Shown: piece after piece, positions 51,765 through 62,209 of the stretch | How the letters are laid out: each line of letters begins with the position of its first letter | Numbering within the stretch: the stretch's first letter is position 1 | Assembly: GCF_002884445.1 (NCBI RefSeq) | Contig: NZ_KZ614144.1 | Location: 3,702,094-3,766,093, forward strand | DNA: 64,000 bases | Direction: 5' to 3' | DNA from: Paenibacillus castaneae | Lineage (GTDB): Bacteria; Bacillota; Bacilli; Paenibacillales; Paenibacillaceae | Position numbers and translations under genes: made by a program | Notes under the pieces: model-generated | Database searches by the model: none | Told to the model about the DNA's origin: nothing | What the model saw: the letters and a program-made list of their open reading frames with translations, nothing else

Positions 51765-52682
51765 TTAGTACCTCCTTTTTTTCTCTTTCAATTCAGCCAA
51801 AAACAACAAATAATGATCATGTCTGCTTTGATCGATTTCACCTCTAGCAAGTGCAGCGAGTACTGCGCAGCCAGGCTCGTGAACATGAGTGCAGCCTCTA
51901 AATTTGCAATCTGGTGATAATGCACGCATTTCGACAAAGCAATAGCCCAAATCCTCAATTCCAAGCTCCTGGAAATCAAGCTGGCTAAATCCAGGCGTAT
52001 CTGCTACCAGACCGCCTCCGATCTCAATAAGCTCCACATGCCTCGTAGTATGCTTGCCTCTACCTAATCGGTTGCTGATTTCATTCGTTTCCAGCGTTAA
52101 TCCAGGAACGATCGCATTAAGCAAGGATGACTTGCCTACGCCTGATTGTCCAGCAAATACAGCAAGATGGCCCTTTAGCCGTTCTTGGAAAGGTTTAATC
52201 CCTTCGCCAAGTCGGGAGCTAGTCCCAAACACCTCATAGCCGAGAGCCCGGTAAATACGATTAACGGAGGCGGCCGCAGTCTGCGCCTCCTCCGTTTCCA
52301 TTCCGTCATTCTCCAAATCCTGTTTGCTTAGGCAAAGCACAGCTGGTATGCCTGCATGTTCAATATGAACGAGAAACTTATCGAGCAGCTGCAAATTCAA
52401 AGCGGGCTCCGTTACCGAAAACACGAGAATCGCCAGATCAATATTAGCGACTGGTGGACGTATCAGCTCAGAAGAACGAGGCAAAATTTCCTCAACAGTT
52501 CCTTCCCCGTTCTCCGTCAAGCTGTACATCACATTATCGCCAACAAGCGGTGAAATTCCCTTATTCTTAAAAACTCCCCTAGCACGGCACTGAACTGTTT
52601 CTGTAAGAACAGAAGCATCTTTGGCTCGCACGTAATAATAGCCGCTTAGTGCTTTCACGATTACACCTTGCAGTTGATTCAC
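51765..52682 (-). CDS. rsgA: Ribosome small subunit-dependent GTPase RsgA
   Basis: 305 aa in the form chosen. It releases from maturing 30S subunits upon GTP hydrolysis. OB-fold N-terminus ([15 protein letters not shown]), circularly permuted GTPase with G4 LSKQDL before P-loop [14 protein letters not shown] and G3 DTPGFSQL, and a zinc knuckle [14 protein letters not shown]. The start is uncertain: I used the GTG at 52682, 8 nt after the prkC stop, because the family N-terminus begins there. An ATG at 52733 inside prkC would add 17 residues. Confidence 0.94.
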   Translation of the reverse strand: MNQLQGVIVKALSGYYYVRAKDASVLTETVQCRARGVFKNKGISPLVGDNVMYSLTENGEGTVEEILPRSSELIRPPVANIDLAILVFSVTEPALNLQLLDKFLVHIEHAGIPAVLCLSKQDLENDGMETEEAQTAAASVNRIYRALGYEVFGTSSRLGEGIKPFQERLKGHLAVFAGQSGVGKSSLLNAIVPGLTLETNEISNRLGRGKHTTRHVELIEIGGGLVADTPGFSQLDFQELGIEDLGYCFVEMRALSPDCKFRGCTHVHEPGCAVLAALARGEIDQSRHDHYLLFLAELKEKKRRY

Positions 52683-52689
52683 GTTCAGC

Positions 52690-54792
52690 TTATGGCTGCT
52701 GCTCCTGCTGTTGTTCTTCGATTGGTTCTTCATGGCCTGGTTCAACCTCCGTTTGCGCCGGCACATCAGAAGGCGGCACCTCTTCACCCGGAATGGTCAA
52801 GGTGGATGATTCTGATCCTTTAATAATTTCGTCATAAGTGATCGTTATCGTATCAATAAACTTGCCGTCACGAGTAATAGTCAGTCTCGCCTCTGTATCA
52901 GGTGACAGGATAACATCAACCGGGAATGTCCTCATATCTTTAATTTTGCGAACTCCCCACTCTATATCATCGCCGCGGGCATCGGAATAAACGATGCGCA
53001 CTTCACTGGTTTTCCCTGCGACAGCAGGCGATATCACGATATTGAATTGATGCTCCCTCGCATCCTTAGGCGGACCGGAGCTTACTGTTATTGTAATCTT
53101 AGTACCCTTAACCACGCGATCATTGGCAGTAAAAGGATCTTGCGAAATCACTTCATCTTTATCGTGCAAGAAGCTAGGTTGATACAATATACCGTCATCT
53201 GCCAACACCAGATCTTTCGCTTTAATCATACTTTTGGCCTGATCAAGCTTCATACCAATTAAATTAGGCATCTCAACGGTTTCGCGGCCTTTACTGATGA
53301 CAAACGTAAACTCAACCGTTTCCGGATTATACTGCTCGCCGGGTTTCGGTGATTGCTGCAAAATAGTTCCTGCTGCCTGCTCATCGAAAACCTCATCGTC
53401 GATAACGATCTGATTCTCGGTAATACCGACAGCGCCCAGCTCATCAATTATGGATTGCAAGGCTTTACCTACGTAATTTCCGACCTCTTGGAGCTCAGGC
53501 CCGGCACTCACCGTTAATTGGACGAATGAGCCTTCCTTCACTCGCATGTTGCTCTTCGTCTGACTGAGCACCTGATCGATTGGTATTTCTTTGTTGTGCT
53601 CTCTTAGAACAGGCTCCTCTACCTTAAGCCCTTCTGCTTCAAGCATCTGACGCGCTTCGGCCAGCGGCTTGCCGACAACATAAGGCACATCTACCTCTGC
53701 AACATCTATTTTGCCAAGCAGCCAGATAAAGCCCATAATAATAATCGCGAGTATCACCAGTGTAACGCCTACGACCGTAAGCGGCTTTTTCCAGCCCTTT
53801 GCCTTAGGCTGCAGCTCTGTTTCGGAGCCCGTTACCTCTTGGCTGACAATTGCTGCTTGAGTGCTTGTGTCCTTCGAGAGAGCTGGTGCCATATCACCGC
53901 GTATAGCTGGCATAACCCGTGTTTCTTCCAAATCATTCACACTCGTAAATGTTACTTTGGGTTCATTTAGCCGTTCTGGCCGCAAGCTTCCTTCCAAATC
54001 AAGCAGCATCTCATGCGCAGAGGCATAACGCTCGATTGGATTTTTGCGCATCGCTTTAAGAATGACATTTTCCACGCTTTGCGGAATATGAGGATTGACT
54101 TTGCGCGGCTCCTCGAATGTCTCCTGCAAATGCTTCAATGCTACGCTGATCGGGCTTTCTCCAAGAAAGGGAAGCTGTGCGGTCAGCATCTGATAAAGCA
54201 CGATGCCAAGCGAATACAAATCGGATTTTTCTCCCGTATTGATGCCTTTTGCATGCTCCGGAGAGAAATAATGAACCGAGCCGATTACGGACCCGGTTTG
54301 GGTAATCGTAGACGAGGTAACCGCTCGCGCAATCCCAAAGTCTGTTACCTTCACTCGCCCGTTTTTGCCAATTAAAATATTATGAGGCTTAATATCGCGA
54401 TGGATAATATGATTTTGATGCGCATGATCAAGCGCATCCGCTATTTGCATAGCAATACGCACCGCTTCATCGGCTTGCAGCGGCGCACGCTCTTGTATAA
54501 TCTCATTCAAATTATGGCCTTCAACGTATTCCATAACGATATAATGCGTATCATCCTCTTGTCCAACATCATAAATGCTGACGACATTTGGATGAGATAA
54601 TGCTGCTGCGGATTGTGCCTCACGGCGAAAACGACGAATAAATTCCTCGTCGTGCACAAATTGCTGACGCAGCACCTTGACCGCGACATTGCGGTTGAGC
54701 AGTACGTCATGCGCTTTATATACAAGCGCCATTCCGCCGCCGCCGATGCGCGTCAATATTTCATAGCGTCCGCCTAAATCGTGTCCGATCAC
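52690..54792 (-). CDS. prkC: Serine/threonine protein kinase with PASTA domains (PrkC)
   Basis: About 700 aa. Hanks-type kinase (about 10-270) with IGGGGMALVYKAHD glycine loop, VAVKVL lysine, HRDIKPHN catalytic loop and DFG. One transmembrane helix (about 335-360, VVGVTLVILAIIIMGFIW), three extracellular PASTA repeats (about 365-575) that sense muropeptides, and a C-terminal Ig-like segment. In B. subtilis PrkC triggers spore germination. Of two GTG starts, 54792 has GAGAGGGG at 8 nt; 54801 would overlap prpC as GTGA. Confidence 0.96.
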   Translation of the reverse strand: MIGHDLGGRYEILTRIGGGGMALVYKAHDVLLNRNVAVKVLRQQFVHDEEFIRRFRREAQSAAALSHPNVVSIYDVGQEDDTHYIVMEYVEGHNLNEIIQERAPLQADEAVRIAMQIADALDHAHQNHIIHRDIKPHNILIGKNGRVKVTDFGIARAVTSSTITQTGSVIGSVHYFSPEHAKGINTGEKSDLYSLGIVLYQMLTAQLPFLGESPISVALKHLQETFEEPRKVNPHIPQSVENVILKAMRKNPIERYASAHEMLLDLEGSLRPERLNEPKVTFTSVNDLEETRVMPAIRGDMAPALSKDTSTQAAIVSQEVTGSETELQPKAKGWKKPLTVVGVTLVILAIIIMGFIWLLGKIDVAEVDVPYVVGKPLAEARQMLEAEGLKVEEPVLREHNKEIPIDQVLSQTKSNMRVKEGSFVQLTVSAGPELQEVGNYVGKALQSIIDELGAVGITENQIVIDDEVFDEQAAGTILQQSPKPGEQYNPETVEFTFVISKGRETVEMPNLIGMKLDQAKSMIKAKDLVLADDGILYQPSFLHDKDEVISQDPFTANDRVVKGTKITITVSSGPPKDAREHQFNIVISPAVAGKTSEVRIVYSDARGDDIEWGVRKIKDMRTFPVDVILSPDTEARLTITRDGKFIDTITITYDEIIKGSESSTLTIPGEEVPPSDVPAQTEVEPGHEEPIEEQQQEQQP

Positions 54793-54797
54793 CTTCG

Positions 54798-55559
54798 TCA
54801 CCCCTCTCGATTCATGACAGCAGCTTCCTGCAGCAGAACGACGGTAATATTGTCGTCTCCGCCAGCATGCAGCGCCAGCTGAATGAGATATTCCGCTTTT
54901 GCATCTAATTCTAGTTCTTCGGACGTGACCGTTTGCAGCATTTGCTGATCGTTCACCATGTTAGATAAACCGTCACTGCATAGAAGCAATACATCCTGCG
55001 GAGACCACTCCACCTCTTGAACGTCAATATCTACGTGGGCATCCGTACCGACAGCTCGTGTAAGCACATTGCGCCGTGGATGATGAGCAGCCTCTTCTTC
55101 GCTAAGCTGCCCGGATTTAACCAATTCATTGACTAGCGTATGGTCATTTGTTAATTGCTTGATGACGCCCTCAGTAATCTTATATGCTCGGCTGTCTCCA
55201 ACATGTCCAATTATGGCATTATCCTGCTTTACCAAAGCAGCCACAATCGTCGTACCCATGTTATGGTAGTTCTCATTGCGGGAAGCTAATTCAAATACAG
55301 CTTCATTCGCTTGCGAAATCGCTTGGCGAATAAGCATCTTGCCTTCTTGCAAGGATAAATTAGCTTTGGCGGCATGCTGCTCCAGCATGCTTCGGAAAGC
55401 ATCGACTGCTTTCTGGCTTGCGACGTCGCCTGCCTGATGTCCGCCCATACCATCAGCTACGATGGCGAGCGTTATTCCATTATTCAACTGACTAACCCAA
55501 GATTGGTCCTCATTCACTTGTCGGACCCGTCCAATATCACTGCGGTTTGCCGTTAACAA
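54798..55559 (-). CDS. prpC: PP2C-type protein phosphatase (PrpC/Stp1)
   Basis: 253 aa. Metal-dependent phosphatase reversing PrkC phosphorylation. PP2C motifs: GRVRQVNEDQSWV, VADGMGGHQAGDVAS, HVGDSRAYKI, LLCSDGLSNMV and GGDDNITVVLL. TTG start with GGGGTG 8 nt upstream, overlapping the end of rlmN's coding signals. It is coupled to prkC downstream. Confidence 0.96.
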   Translation of the reverse strand: MLTANRSDIGRVRQVNEDQSWVSQLNNGITLAIVADGMGGHQAGDVASQKAVDAFRSMLEQHAAKANLSLQEGKMLIRQAISQANEAVFELASRNENYHNMGTTIVAALVKQDNAIIGHVGDSRAYKITEGVIKQLTNDHTLVNELVKSGQLSEEEAAHHPRRNVLTRAVGTDAHVDIDVQEVEWSPQDVLLLCSDGLSNMVNDQQMLQTVTSEELELDAKAEYLIQLALHAGGDDNITVVLLQEAAVMNREG

Positions 55560-55566
55560 TCAATCA

Positions 55567-56613
55567 TCACCCCGTCGTGGATTCCATATGTTTCGCTCTT
55601 AACTGACCGCAGGCTGCAGCAATGTCATGCCCTTGCTCCCTGCGAATCGTAACACTCACTTTATTGCGCTCAAGCACACGTTGGAATTCAAAAATATCTT
55701 CGCGAGGCGTCCGAACGTAATTGCGTTCAGGCACATGGTTAACTGGTATCAAGTTAACATGGCATAGCATGCCTTGCAATACATCAGCTAGTTCCTGCGC
55801 ATGCTCGGCTTGGTCATTCACTCCGCCAATCAATGCATACTCAAATGTAATTCTGCGGCCGGTCTTCGCAATGTAGTTATGACAAGCTTCCATTACATCA
55901 GCAAATGGGAAACGACGGTTAACCGGCATCAGCTTCGAGCGCAAAGTATCATTTGGCGCGTGAATAGACAACGCTAGATTGATTTGCGTATTTTCTTCTG
56001 CGAATTTATACATGCTCGGTACAATACCGCTCGTCGATACCGTGATATGACGTTGTCCGATATTGAGACCCTTCTCATGAATCATGATGCGAAGAAACGC
56101 CATCGTTGCATCATAGTTCTCGAACGGCTCTCCCGATCCCATAATAACAATACTCGAAACGCGTTCATTAGTTGCGTCAAGCATCTGCTGGGCTGTAACG
56201 ACTTGAGCGACAATTTCCCCTGAAGTAAGGTTGCGCTTTAAACCGCCAAGCGTGGAGGCGCAGAAGGTACAACCGATCCGGCAGCCAACCTGCGTCGTTA
56301 CGCAAATGCTGTTTCCATAATTGTGACGCATAATAACGGTCTCAATGGCATGCGCGTCATGCAGGCCGAACAGAAATTTAACCGTTCCGTCCTTCGATTC
56401 AAATCGCGTAATTTCATTTAGCGTAATAATTTGGAAATGCTCATCGAGCTTTTCACGCAACGCCTTTGATAAATTGGACATATCTTCAAAGCTCTTCACA
56501 CGCTTCACATACAACCAATCAAACAGCTGTCCTCCGCGAAATGCGGGTTCGCTATTTTCCACCATCCATTGTTGAAGCTGTTCGAGCGTGTAGTCATATA
56601 TACATGGTTTCAT
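55567..56613 (-). CDS. rlmN: 23S rRNA (A2503-C2)/tRNA (A37-C2) methyltransferase RlmN
   Basis: 348-aa radical SAM enzyme. The 4Fe-4S ligands are in [10 protein letters not shown] (CxxxCxxC), and [10 protein letters not shown] and SIHAPND are conserved. The methyl-carrying cysteine is in the C-terminal [15 protein letters not shown] precedes the ATG. It lies between rsmB (100-nt gap) and prpC. Confidence 0.97.
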   Translation of the reverse strand: MKPCIYDYTLEQLQQWMVENSEPAFRGGQLFDWLYVKRVKSFEDMSNLSKALREKLDEHFQIITLNEITRFESKDGTVKFLFGLHDAHAIETVIMRHNYGNSICVTTQVGCRIGCTFCASTLGGLKRNLTSGEIVAQVVTAQQMLDATNERVSSIVIMGSGEPFENYDATMAFLRIMIHEKGLNIGQRHITVSTSGIVPSMYKFAEENTQINLALSIHAPNDTLRSKLMPVNRRFPFADVMEACHNYIAKTGRRITFEYALIGGVNDQAEHAQELADVLQGMLCHVNLIPVNHVPERNYVRTPREDIFEFQRVLERNKVSVTIRREQGHDIAAACGQLRAKHMESTTG

Positions 56614-56713
56614 TTCATCACACCTGTACCTTAAAGTAGGGCGGTCAGCTGGTTAATGCGCGCCGCCATCGATTTATTTTACCACAAACGTCCATGTTCA
56701 ACCATAAGCCCGA

Positions 56714-58231
56714 TTATGGACGCTTTTTCATACGTGCTATATAGAAACCATCGCTATCGAAATGCTGCGGCATCAGCTGTGCTTGACCATCAAATTGGTC
56801 ATCAATTACGCCTGCCTCTTTCAGCTGCTCTACGATACCCTCAGGCCAATTGCGATCTAATTCAAATTCGGAATGCTCTTCCAGAAAACGGGCTATCTGC
56901 TTTTCATTCTCATCCTGCTCAATCGTACATGTGCTGTATACGAGCACGCCGCCGGGACGAACCAAATCACATACGGTATTAAGCAAACGGTGCTGCAAGG
57001 CTGTAATTTCAGCTACATCTCCAGCAGTCTTAGTCCATTTGATTTCCGGCTTTCTCCTAATCACACCGAATCCGGAGCATGGCGCGTCAAGCAGCACAGC
57101 ATCCATAGAATTCGGCTTAAATCGCTCCGCAAGCTTAAGCGCATCCCCTGTAATAGCCTCGACATTGCGAAGCTTTAAACGTTCGGTCTGCATGACGATT
57201 AAATCACGCTTGTGAGCATGCAAATCATTAGCCCACACTTTCCCCTTGCCGTCCATGAGCTCTGCAAGATGAGCGCTCTTTCCGCCTGGTGCGGCACAGC
57301 AATCCAGAACCTGCATCCCGGCTTGCGGTGCAACAACTTCGGCAACGAGCATGGAGCTCTCATCCTGTACACTCCATAGCCCATTGCGATATCCGTCTGT
57401 ATCTGCGAGATTGCCGCCGCGAATAATCGCTATGCCTGCTGGAGCAACTGCTGATGGTTCAGCATCACAGCCCGCTGCTTTCAGAAGCTCGATTACTTCC
57501 TCGCGGTTGCCGCGCAGCCTGTTAACCCGAACGCTTGAATGCGGGTGCTCATTGCCGGCTGCGCATATGGCTTCAGTCATCTCTGCGCCGTATGCCTTCA
57601 CCCATCTGCTCACAAGCCATTCCGGATAGGAGTGACGGAGTGCTATCTGCATAATAGGATCGGCATGCTTAATCTCAGATGCTTGAAGCTCTGAACGGCT
57701 TCGATCAACGCTGCGCAAAACGCCGTTTACCATGCCCGAAATACCGGAATGGCCGCGTTTTTTCGCTATTGTAACAGCTTCATTAACCGCGGCATGCGCC
57801 GGGATGCGATCCAGATACAGCAGCTGATAGGCGCTCATACGCAGCAATTGGTGCACCCAAGGATCCAGCTTATGTAATCCTTTGGAAACAAAACGGCTGA
57901 GCCAATAATCAAGTGTAGCCTGCCGCTGGATCGTCCCATAAACAAGCTCTGTGACTAATCCAGCGTCAGCGCGCTGAAGATTTGCATCCTGAAGTGTCCG
58001 ATTAAGCTGCAAATTGCTGTATGCTCCCGTTTCAGCTACCTTAACCAGCGCATCCATCGCTAGCTCGCGCGGTGATTTCACTTTACGCGAAGCTTGCTGT
58101 ATAGGCTGCTTCGCTTGATTAGACCTGTTTCCACGGGTGGTGTGTTGTTTTGGTTTTCTGGCTGCCTGCGCAGCATTACGACTCGAGCCTGAGCTGCCGC
58201 CGCTTGGTCTGTCTTTACTTTTCTCGGTCAT
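56714..58231 (-). CDS. rsmB: 16S rRNA (cytosine967-C5)-methyltransferase RsmB
   Basis: 505 aa. A basic, Ser/Gln-rich extension of about 50 aa precedes a NusB-like RNA-binding domain (about 53-190) and the methyltransferase (DCCAAPGGKSAHLAEL, DAPCSGFGVIRRKPEIKW, YSTCTIEQDENEKQI with the two catalytic cysteines). The N-terminal extension is longer than in B. subtilis (about 447 aa). The start overlaps the fmt stop as ATGA. Confidence 0.95.
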   Translation of the reverse strand: MTEKSKDRPSGGSSGSSRNAAQAARKPKQHTTRGNRSNQAKQPIQQASRKVKSPRELAMDALVKVAETGAYSNLQLNRTLQDANLQRADAGLVTELVYGTIQRQATLDYWLSRFVSKGLHKLDPWVHQLLRMSAYQLLYLDRIPAHAAVNEAVTIAKKRGHSGISGMVNGVLRSVDRSRSELQASEIKHADPIMQIALRHSYPEWLVSRWVKAYGAEMTEAICAAGNEHPHSSVRVNRLRGNREEVIELLKAAGCDAEPSAVAPAGIAIIRGGNLADTDGYRNGLWSVQDESSMLVAEVVAPQAGMQVLDCCAAPGGKSAHLAELMDGKGKVWANDLHAHKRDLIVMQTERLKLRNVEAITGDALKLAERFKPNSMDAVLLDAPCSGFGVIRRKPEIKWTKTAGDVAEITALQHRLLNTVCDLVRPGGVLVYSTCTIEQDENEKQIARFLEEHSEFELDRNWPEGIVEQLKEAGVIDDQFDGQAQLMPQHFDSDGFYIARMKKRP

Positions 58232-59184
58232 ACCGTACCTCCATCGCCAAGCAGCGTGCCCGCTTCAAGCCTGGAGCCTTTAAGCCATTCCGCCGCGTTC
58301 ATCGGTTTTTTGCCCGCGGGCTGAATGTTTTTGAGAACTAATATTCCTGCTCCGGTCTGTACTTGAATTCCGTTGTTATCGGCTGCAATAACGGTGCCAG
58401 GAGCTTTCGCGGACGCTTTCGCAGCACCGTTGCCAAGCTCTTCGCAATTCCAAATTTTGAACACTTCACCATTCAAATAAGTGAACGCCCCGGCCATCGG
58501 AGACAGACCGCGCACTTGATTAAATAAAGCACGCGCTGATTTGCTCCAATCTATATGTTCGTCATCGCGCGTCAAATTCGGGGCGTATGTCGCATCCTCA
58601 TTACGCTGCGGCACGGCTTTCGCCTCGCCTGCAATAATAGACGGCAATGTTGCGCCAAGAAGCTCAGCTCCAGCTATGCTCAGCTTCTCGAACATCGTTC
58701 CCGATGTATCCTCATCGGTTATCGGAAGTTCTACCACACTAATCATATCACCGGTATCTAATCCTTCAGCCATATACATGATCGTAACGCCTGTCTTATT
58801 CTCGCCATTAATAATAGAGCGCTGAATCGGAGCGCCTCCCCGATATTTAGGAAGCAGCGAGCCGTGTACATTAATGCATCCAAGACGCGGAATGTCCAGC
58901 AGCGCCTTCGGCAAAATTTGACCATAGGCTGCCGTAACGATAAGATCCGGCTGCAGCTGCTCCAAAGCACCAACCGCTTCCGCGCTCCTCATGCGTTCAG
59001 GCTGCAGCACAGGCAATCCGAACGACAACGCCGCTTCCTTTACAGGCGGCGGCGTCAACGTTTTTTTGCGGCCCTTCGGGCGATCCGGCTGTGTCACCAC
59101 AGCAACAACATTGTATTTCTGCTCCAAGAGCAGTTTCAAAGAGGGAACGGCAAATTCCGGCGTTCCCATAAATACGATACGCAT
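58228..59184 (-). CDS. fmt: Methionyl-tRNA formyltransferase
   Basis: 318 aa. Formylates initiator Met-tRNA. MRIVFMGTPEFAVPSLKLL, the catalytic N/H/D set in INVHGSLLPKYRGGAPIQRS and LDTGDMIS, and the C-terminal domain. The start at 59184 lies 4 nt past the def stop; an upstream in-frame ATG within def is not used in the family. Paired with deformylase, as is standard. Confidence 0.97.
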   Translation of the reverse strand: MRIVFMGTPEFAVPSLKLLLEQKYNVVAVVTQPDRPKGRKKTLTPPPVKEAALSFGLPVLQPERMRSAEAVGALEQLQPDLIVTAAYGQILPKALLDIPRLGCINVHGSLLPKYRGGAPIQRSIINGENKTGVTIMYMAEGLDTGDMISVVELPITDEDTSGTMFEKLSIAGAELLGATLPSIIAGEAKAVPQRNEDATYAPNLTRDDEHIDWSKSARALFNQVRGLSPMAGAFTYLNGEVFKIWNCEELGNGAAKASAKAPGTVIAADNNGIQVQTGAGILVLKNIQPAGKKPMNAAEWLKGSRLEAGTLLGDGGTV

Positions 59185-59188
59185 GAAG

Positions 59189-59674
59189 CTATTCGCCGCC
59201 TTTTTTCTGTCTTTCCGAAATGTCGTAGATGCTTTCCGCCAAATCGGTAAACAATATCCCATTCAAATGATCGATTTCATGTTGAAAAGCCCGCGCGAAA
59301 TAACCGTTAGCTTCTACAGTAAACGTTTGACCGCTGCTATCCTGACCTGTTACTACAACGCGGTCTGCGCGCAGCACATCACCGTTCAGATTTGGAATGC
59401 TGAGGCAGCCTTCTGGTCCGAGCTGCTTGCCTTCCTGTTCAACAATGACGGGATTAACCATTTCAACCAAGCCGTTCTCATCACCGACATCCACCACGAT
59501 CACACGCTTGGAAATGCCGATTTGCGGCGCGGCAAGACCGACGCCTTCTGCATCATACATCGTTTCTGCCATATCCTTCAGCAGCTTTTGCAGATTTGAA
59601 TTAAATTTCGTAACTTCCTTAGCCACTTCCCGCAATACCGGATCAGGCTCTTTCACAATTATACGGATACTCAT
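59189..59674 (-). CDS. def: Peptide deformylase
   Basis: 161-aa metalloenzyme removing N-formyl groups from nascent proteins. The three motifs are GVGLAAPQIG, EGCLSIP (metal Cys) and QHEIDHLNG (metal His pair and Glu). The start at 59674 (MSIRIIV) has AAGGAAGGG upstream. It lies between priA and fmt. Confidence 0.97.
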   Translation of the reverse strand: MSIRIIVKEPDPVLREVAKEVTKFNSNLQKLLKDMAETMYDAEGVGLAAPQIGISKRVIVVDVGDENGLVEMVNPVIVEQEGKQLGPEGCLSIPNLNGDVLRADRVVVTGQDSSGQTFTVEANGYFARAFQHEIDHLNGILFTDLAESIYDISERQKKGGE

Positions 59675-59716
59675 TGTATTCCCTTCCTTTACGATCATTA
59701 AAATAGTAATCCTTAT

Positions 59717-62209
59717 TTATAATATAACTTGAGGGTCGACGTCAACACTGAACTGCACCTGCCGCTGCGGCGGACCGTCCGTAAACGGCACTAACGCCTT
59801 GCGCACAAGGGCTGAGGCATCAATGTTCCCACGATATTTTATCACACATTGAAAACGGTAGCGATCTTTCATTCTTGAAATCGGCGACGACACCGGTCCA
59901 AGCACCTCCAGCGCTCTGCCAAAACCGCTGTTTAACGGCAGCAGCACGCCTTCATGCTCGGCAATCTCCCGAAGCTCCGATGCGAATTGTTCACAGACAG
60001 ATGATAAGAGCGGAAGCTGCTCATGCGACATGGTGACCAGGATGAGCCTGCAATACGGCGGATAGCTCATGGCGCCTCTATGCCTCAGCTCTTCACTTAC
60101 AAATGCCGCATAATCATGCTGCTGCGCGGCTATGACAGCGTAATGTTCCGGCGCATAGGTTTGTACAACAACTTCGCCCGGCAAATGATGCCGCCCTGCG
60201 CGTCCAGCAACCTGGGTAAGCAATTGAAAAGTTCGCTCCGCAGCGCGGAAATCAGGCAAGTTAAGCGACGTATCAGCTGCTATGACGCCTACTAGTGTAA
60301 CATATGGGAAATCCAGCCCTTTTGCAACCATTTGAGTACCCAATAGCACGTCAGCTTTACGGTCTCCGAATTGCTTAAGCAGCTTCTCGTGCGAGTTTTT
60401 TTCCGTAGTAGTATCCACATCCATACGAATAACACGAATGCCTGGAAACAGCTTGGACAGCTCCTCCTCAACGCGCTGTGTGCCTGTGCCAAAATACCGA
60501 ATATGCTCGCTTTGACAAGACGGACAAGTGGTTGGCGCTTGCTCTGCATGTCCGCAATAATGACAGCGAAGCGCTCGTGATTTCTGATGATAGGTAAGCG
60601 AAATGTCGCAGTGAGGGCATGCGGCCGTATAGCCGCAGGAGCGGCACATGACGAATGTCGAGTAGCCCCGCCGATTGAGCAGCAGGACCGATTGCTCCCC
60701 GCGCTCCAGCCGTTCTGCAAGCGAGCTGTGAAGCAGACGGCTGAACATCGAGCGGTTCCCTTCCTTCAACTCTTCGCGCATATCAATAACCGTTACTGGC
60801 GGTAGCGGCCTTCCGCCAACCCTGTCCGGCATAGGCAGCAGAGCTGGCTCGCGGCCCTGATCACGAGCCGTTAAAGGGCGATTTGCTGCTGCAAAAGATT
60901 CTAGGGAAGGCGTCGCCGAACCAAGCACGACAGCCGAACCATGCTGCTTCGCCCTTCGCACCGCAACATCGCGCGCATGATATTTGGGGCTTTCCTCTTG
61001 TTTGTAGGAGGATTCATGTTCTTCGTCTATTATGATAAGCCCGATACGCTCAAACGGGGCGAAAATGGCAGATCTCGCTCCAATGGCAACCTGCACCTGC
61101 CGGCTGCGAATTTTGCGCCATTCATCATATCGCTCGCCGTTAGACAGCCTGCTATGGAGCACTGCAACTGCATCCCCGAATCTCCCTTTAAATCGCTCCA
61201 CCATTTGCGGAGTAAGCGATATTTCCGGGACGAGCACAATCGCTTGCTTCCCCTGCTCCAAGCAAAATTGAATCGACTGCAAATACACTTCCGTTTTGCC
61301 GCTGCCCGTTACGCCATGCAGGAGCATCGTCTGCGGCTCGCCTGCGTCAACGGCCCTCGAAATGCGGTCATACACATCCTCCTGCCCCTCAGTCAGCGCT
61401 AATGGTGTTGTACGCACAAACTCGCGCCCTGCATAAGGATCACGCTGCTGCTCGATCTCACGCAGCTCCAGCAGCCCCTTATCGGCTAACGAGCGCACAC
61501 TGGCTGCAGAGCCGCCTGTTTCTGCTAACAGCATCTGCATAGGCAAAGGACCGCCATGATCCAGCATATACGCGAGCACCTCGCGCTGCTTAGCCGCTCG
61601 CGTAGACAAGGCTTCCATAGATGCTCGCACCGCCTCCGCATCAGGCGGAACAAATACCGTCAACACTTTGCGAATCGCCAATCGGTCACGAATTGACGTA
61701 TGCTCCACCAGGACGCCTTCACGCAAAGCATTCTTTATGAGCTTTGCATGCTCAGGAAACCGCTCCAGCAGTGCCTCCAGTTTAACCAGCCGACCGCTTG
61801 CGCCTATCCATTCTAATAATTGCTCAGGAAGCTCTTCTGCCGCAGCCTCTTCATCCTCAATGCCGATAAGCCTCTCCGCTTTTCCTTTCAAAGCGCCAGG
61901 TATCATAGCCTGCAGGGCAGTGGTCCATGAACAGCAATACTTATCGCTCATCCACTTTGCCAGTTCAATTAAATCCGGCAGCAATGGCGGCACATGGTCC
62001 AGCAGCTCAGATATAGGCTTCAGCCGCTTGGAGTCAATGTCAGTCGTCTCCCCTAGCGCTGTAACAAAGCCCTGCAGCACCCGGCCTCCGAAGGGAACGC
62101 CGACGCGGCTGCCTACTTCAACCCAGTCCTCCATCGCGGAAGGGACCTTATAGTCAAACGGCCGATCCGTCTGGCGGCTCGGCACGTCAACAATAACTTT
62201 AGCTATCAT
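59717..62209 (-). CDS. priA: Primosomal protein N' (replication restart helicase PriA)
   Basis: 830 aa. 3'-DNA-binding N-terminal domain (DVPSRQTDRPFDYKVP), helicase motifs GVTGSGKTEVYL, IIDEEHESSYKQEE, LGSATPSLES and VAGRAGRHHLPG, and the eight-cysteine zinc region CRSCGYTAACPHCDISL ... CHYCGHAEQAPTTCPSCQ. It reloads the replisome at stalled forks. It overlaps coaBC by 11 bp, the usual Firmicute arrangement. Confidence 0.97.
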   Translation of the reverse strand: MIAKVIVDVPSRQTDRPFDYKVPSAMEDWVEVGSRVGVPFGGRVLQGFVTALGETTDIDSKRLKPISELLDHVPPLLPDLIELAKWMSDKYCCSWTTALQAMIPGALKGKAERLIGIEDEEAAAEELPEQLLEWIGASGRLVKLEALLERFPEHAKLIKNALREGVLVEHTSIRDRLAIRKVLTVFVPPDAEAVRASMEALSTRAAKQREVLAYMLDHGGPLPMQMLLAETGGSAASVRSLADKGLLELREIEQQRDPYAGREFVRTTPLALTEGQEDVYDRISRAVDAGEPQTMLLHGVTGSGKTEVYLQSIQFCLEQGKQAIVLVPEISLTPQMVERFKGRFGDAVAVLHSRLSNGERYDEWRKIRSRQVQVAIGARSAIFAPFERIGLIIIDEEHESSYKQEESPKYHARDVAVRRAKQHGSAVVLGSATPSLESFAAANRPLTARDQGREPALLPMPDRVGGRPLPPVTVIDMREELKEGNRSMFSRLLHSSLAERLERGEQSVLLLNRRGYSTFVMCRSCGYTAACPHCDISLTYHQKSRALRCHYCGHAEQAPTTCPSCQSEHIRYFGTGTQRVEEELSKLFPGIRVIRMDVDTTTEKNSHEKLLKQFGDRKADVLLGTQMVAKGLDFPYVTLVGVIAADTSLNLPDFRAAERTFQLLTQVAGRAGRHHLPGEVVVQTYAPEHYAVIAAQQHDYAAFVSEELRHRGAMSYPPYCRLILVTMSHEQLPLLSSVCEQFASELREIAEHEGVLLPLNSGFGRALEVLGPVSSPISRMKDRYRFQCVIKYRGNIDASALVRKALVPFTDGPPQRQVQFSVDVDPQVIL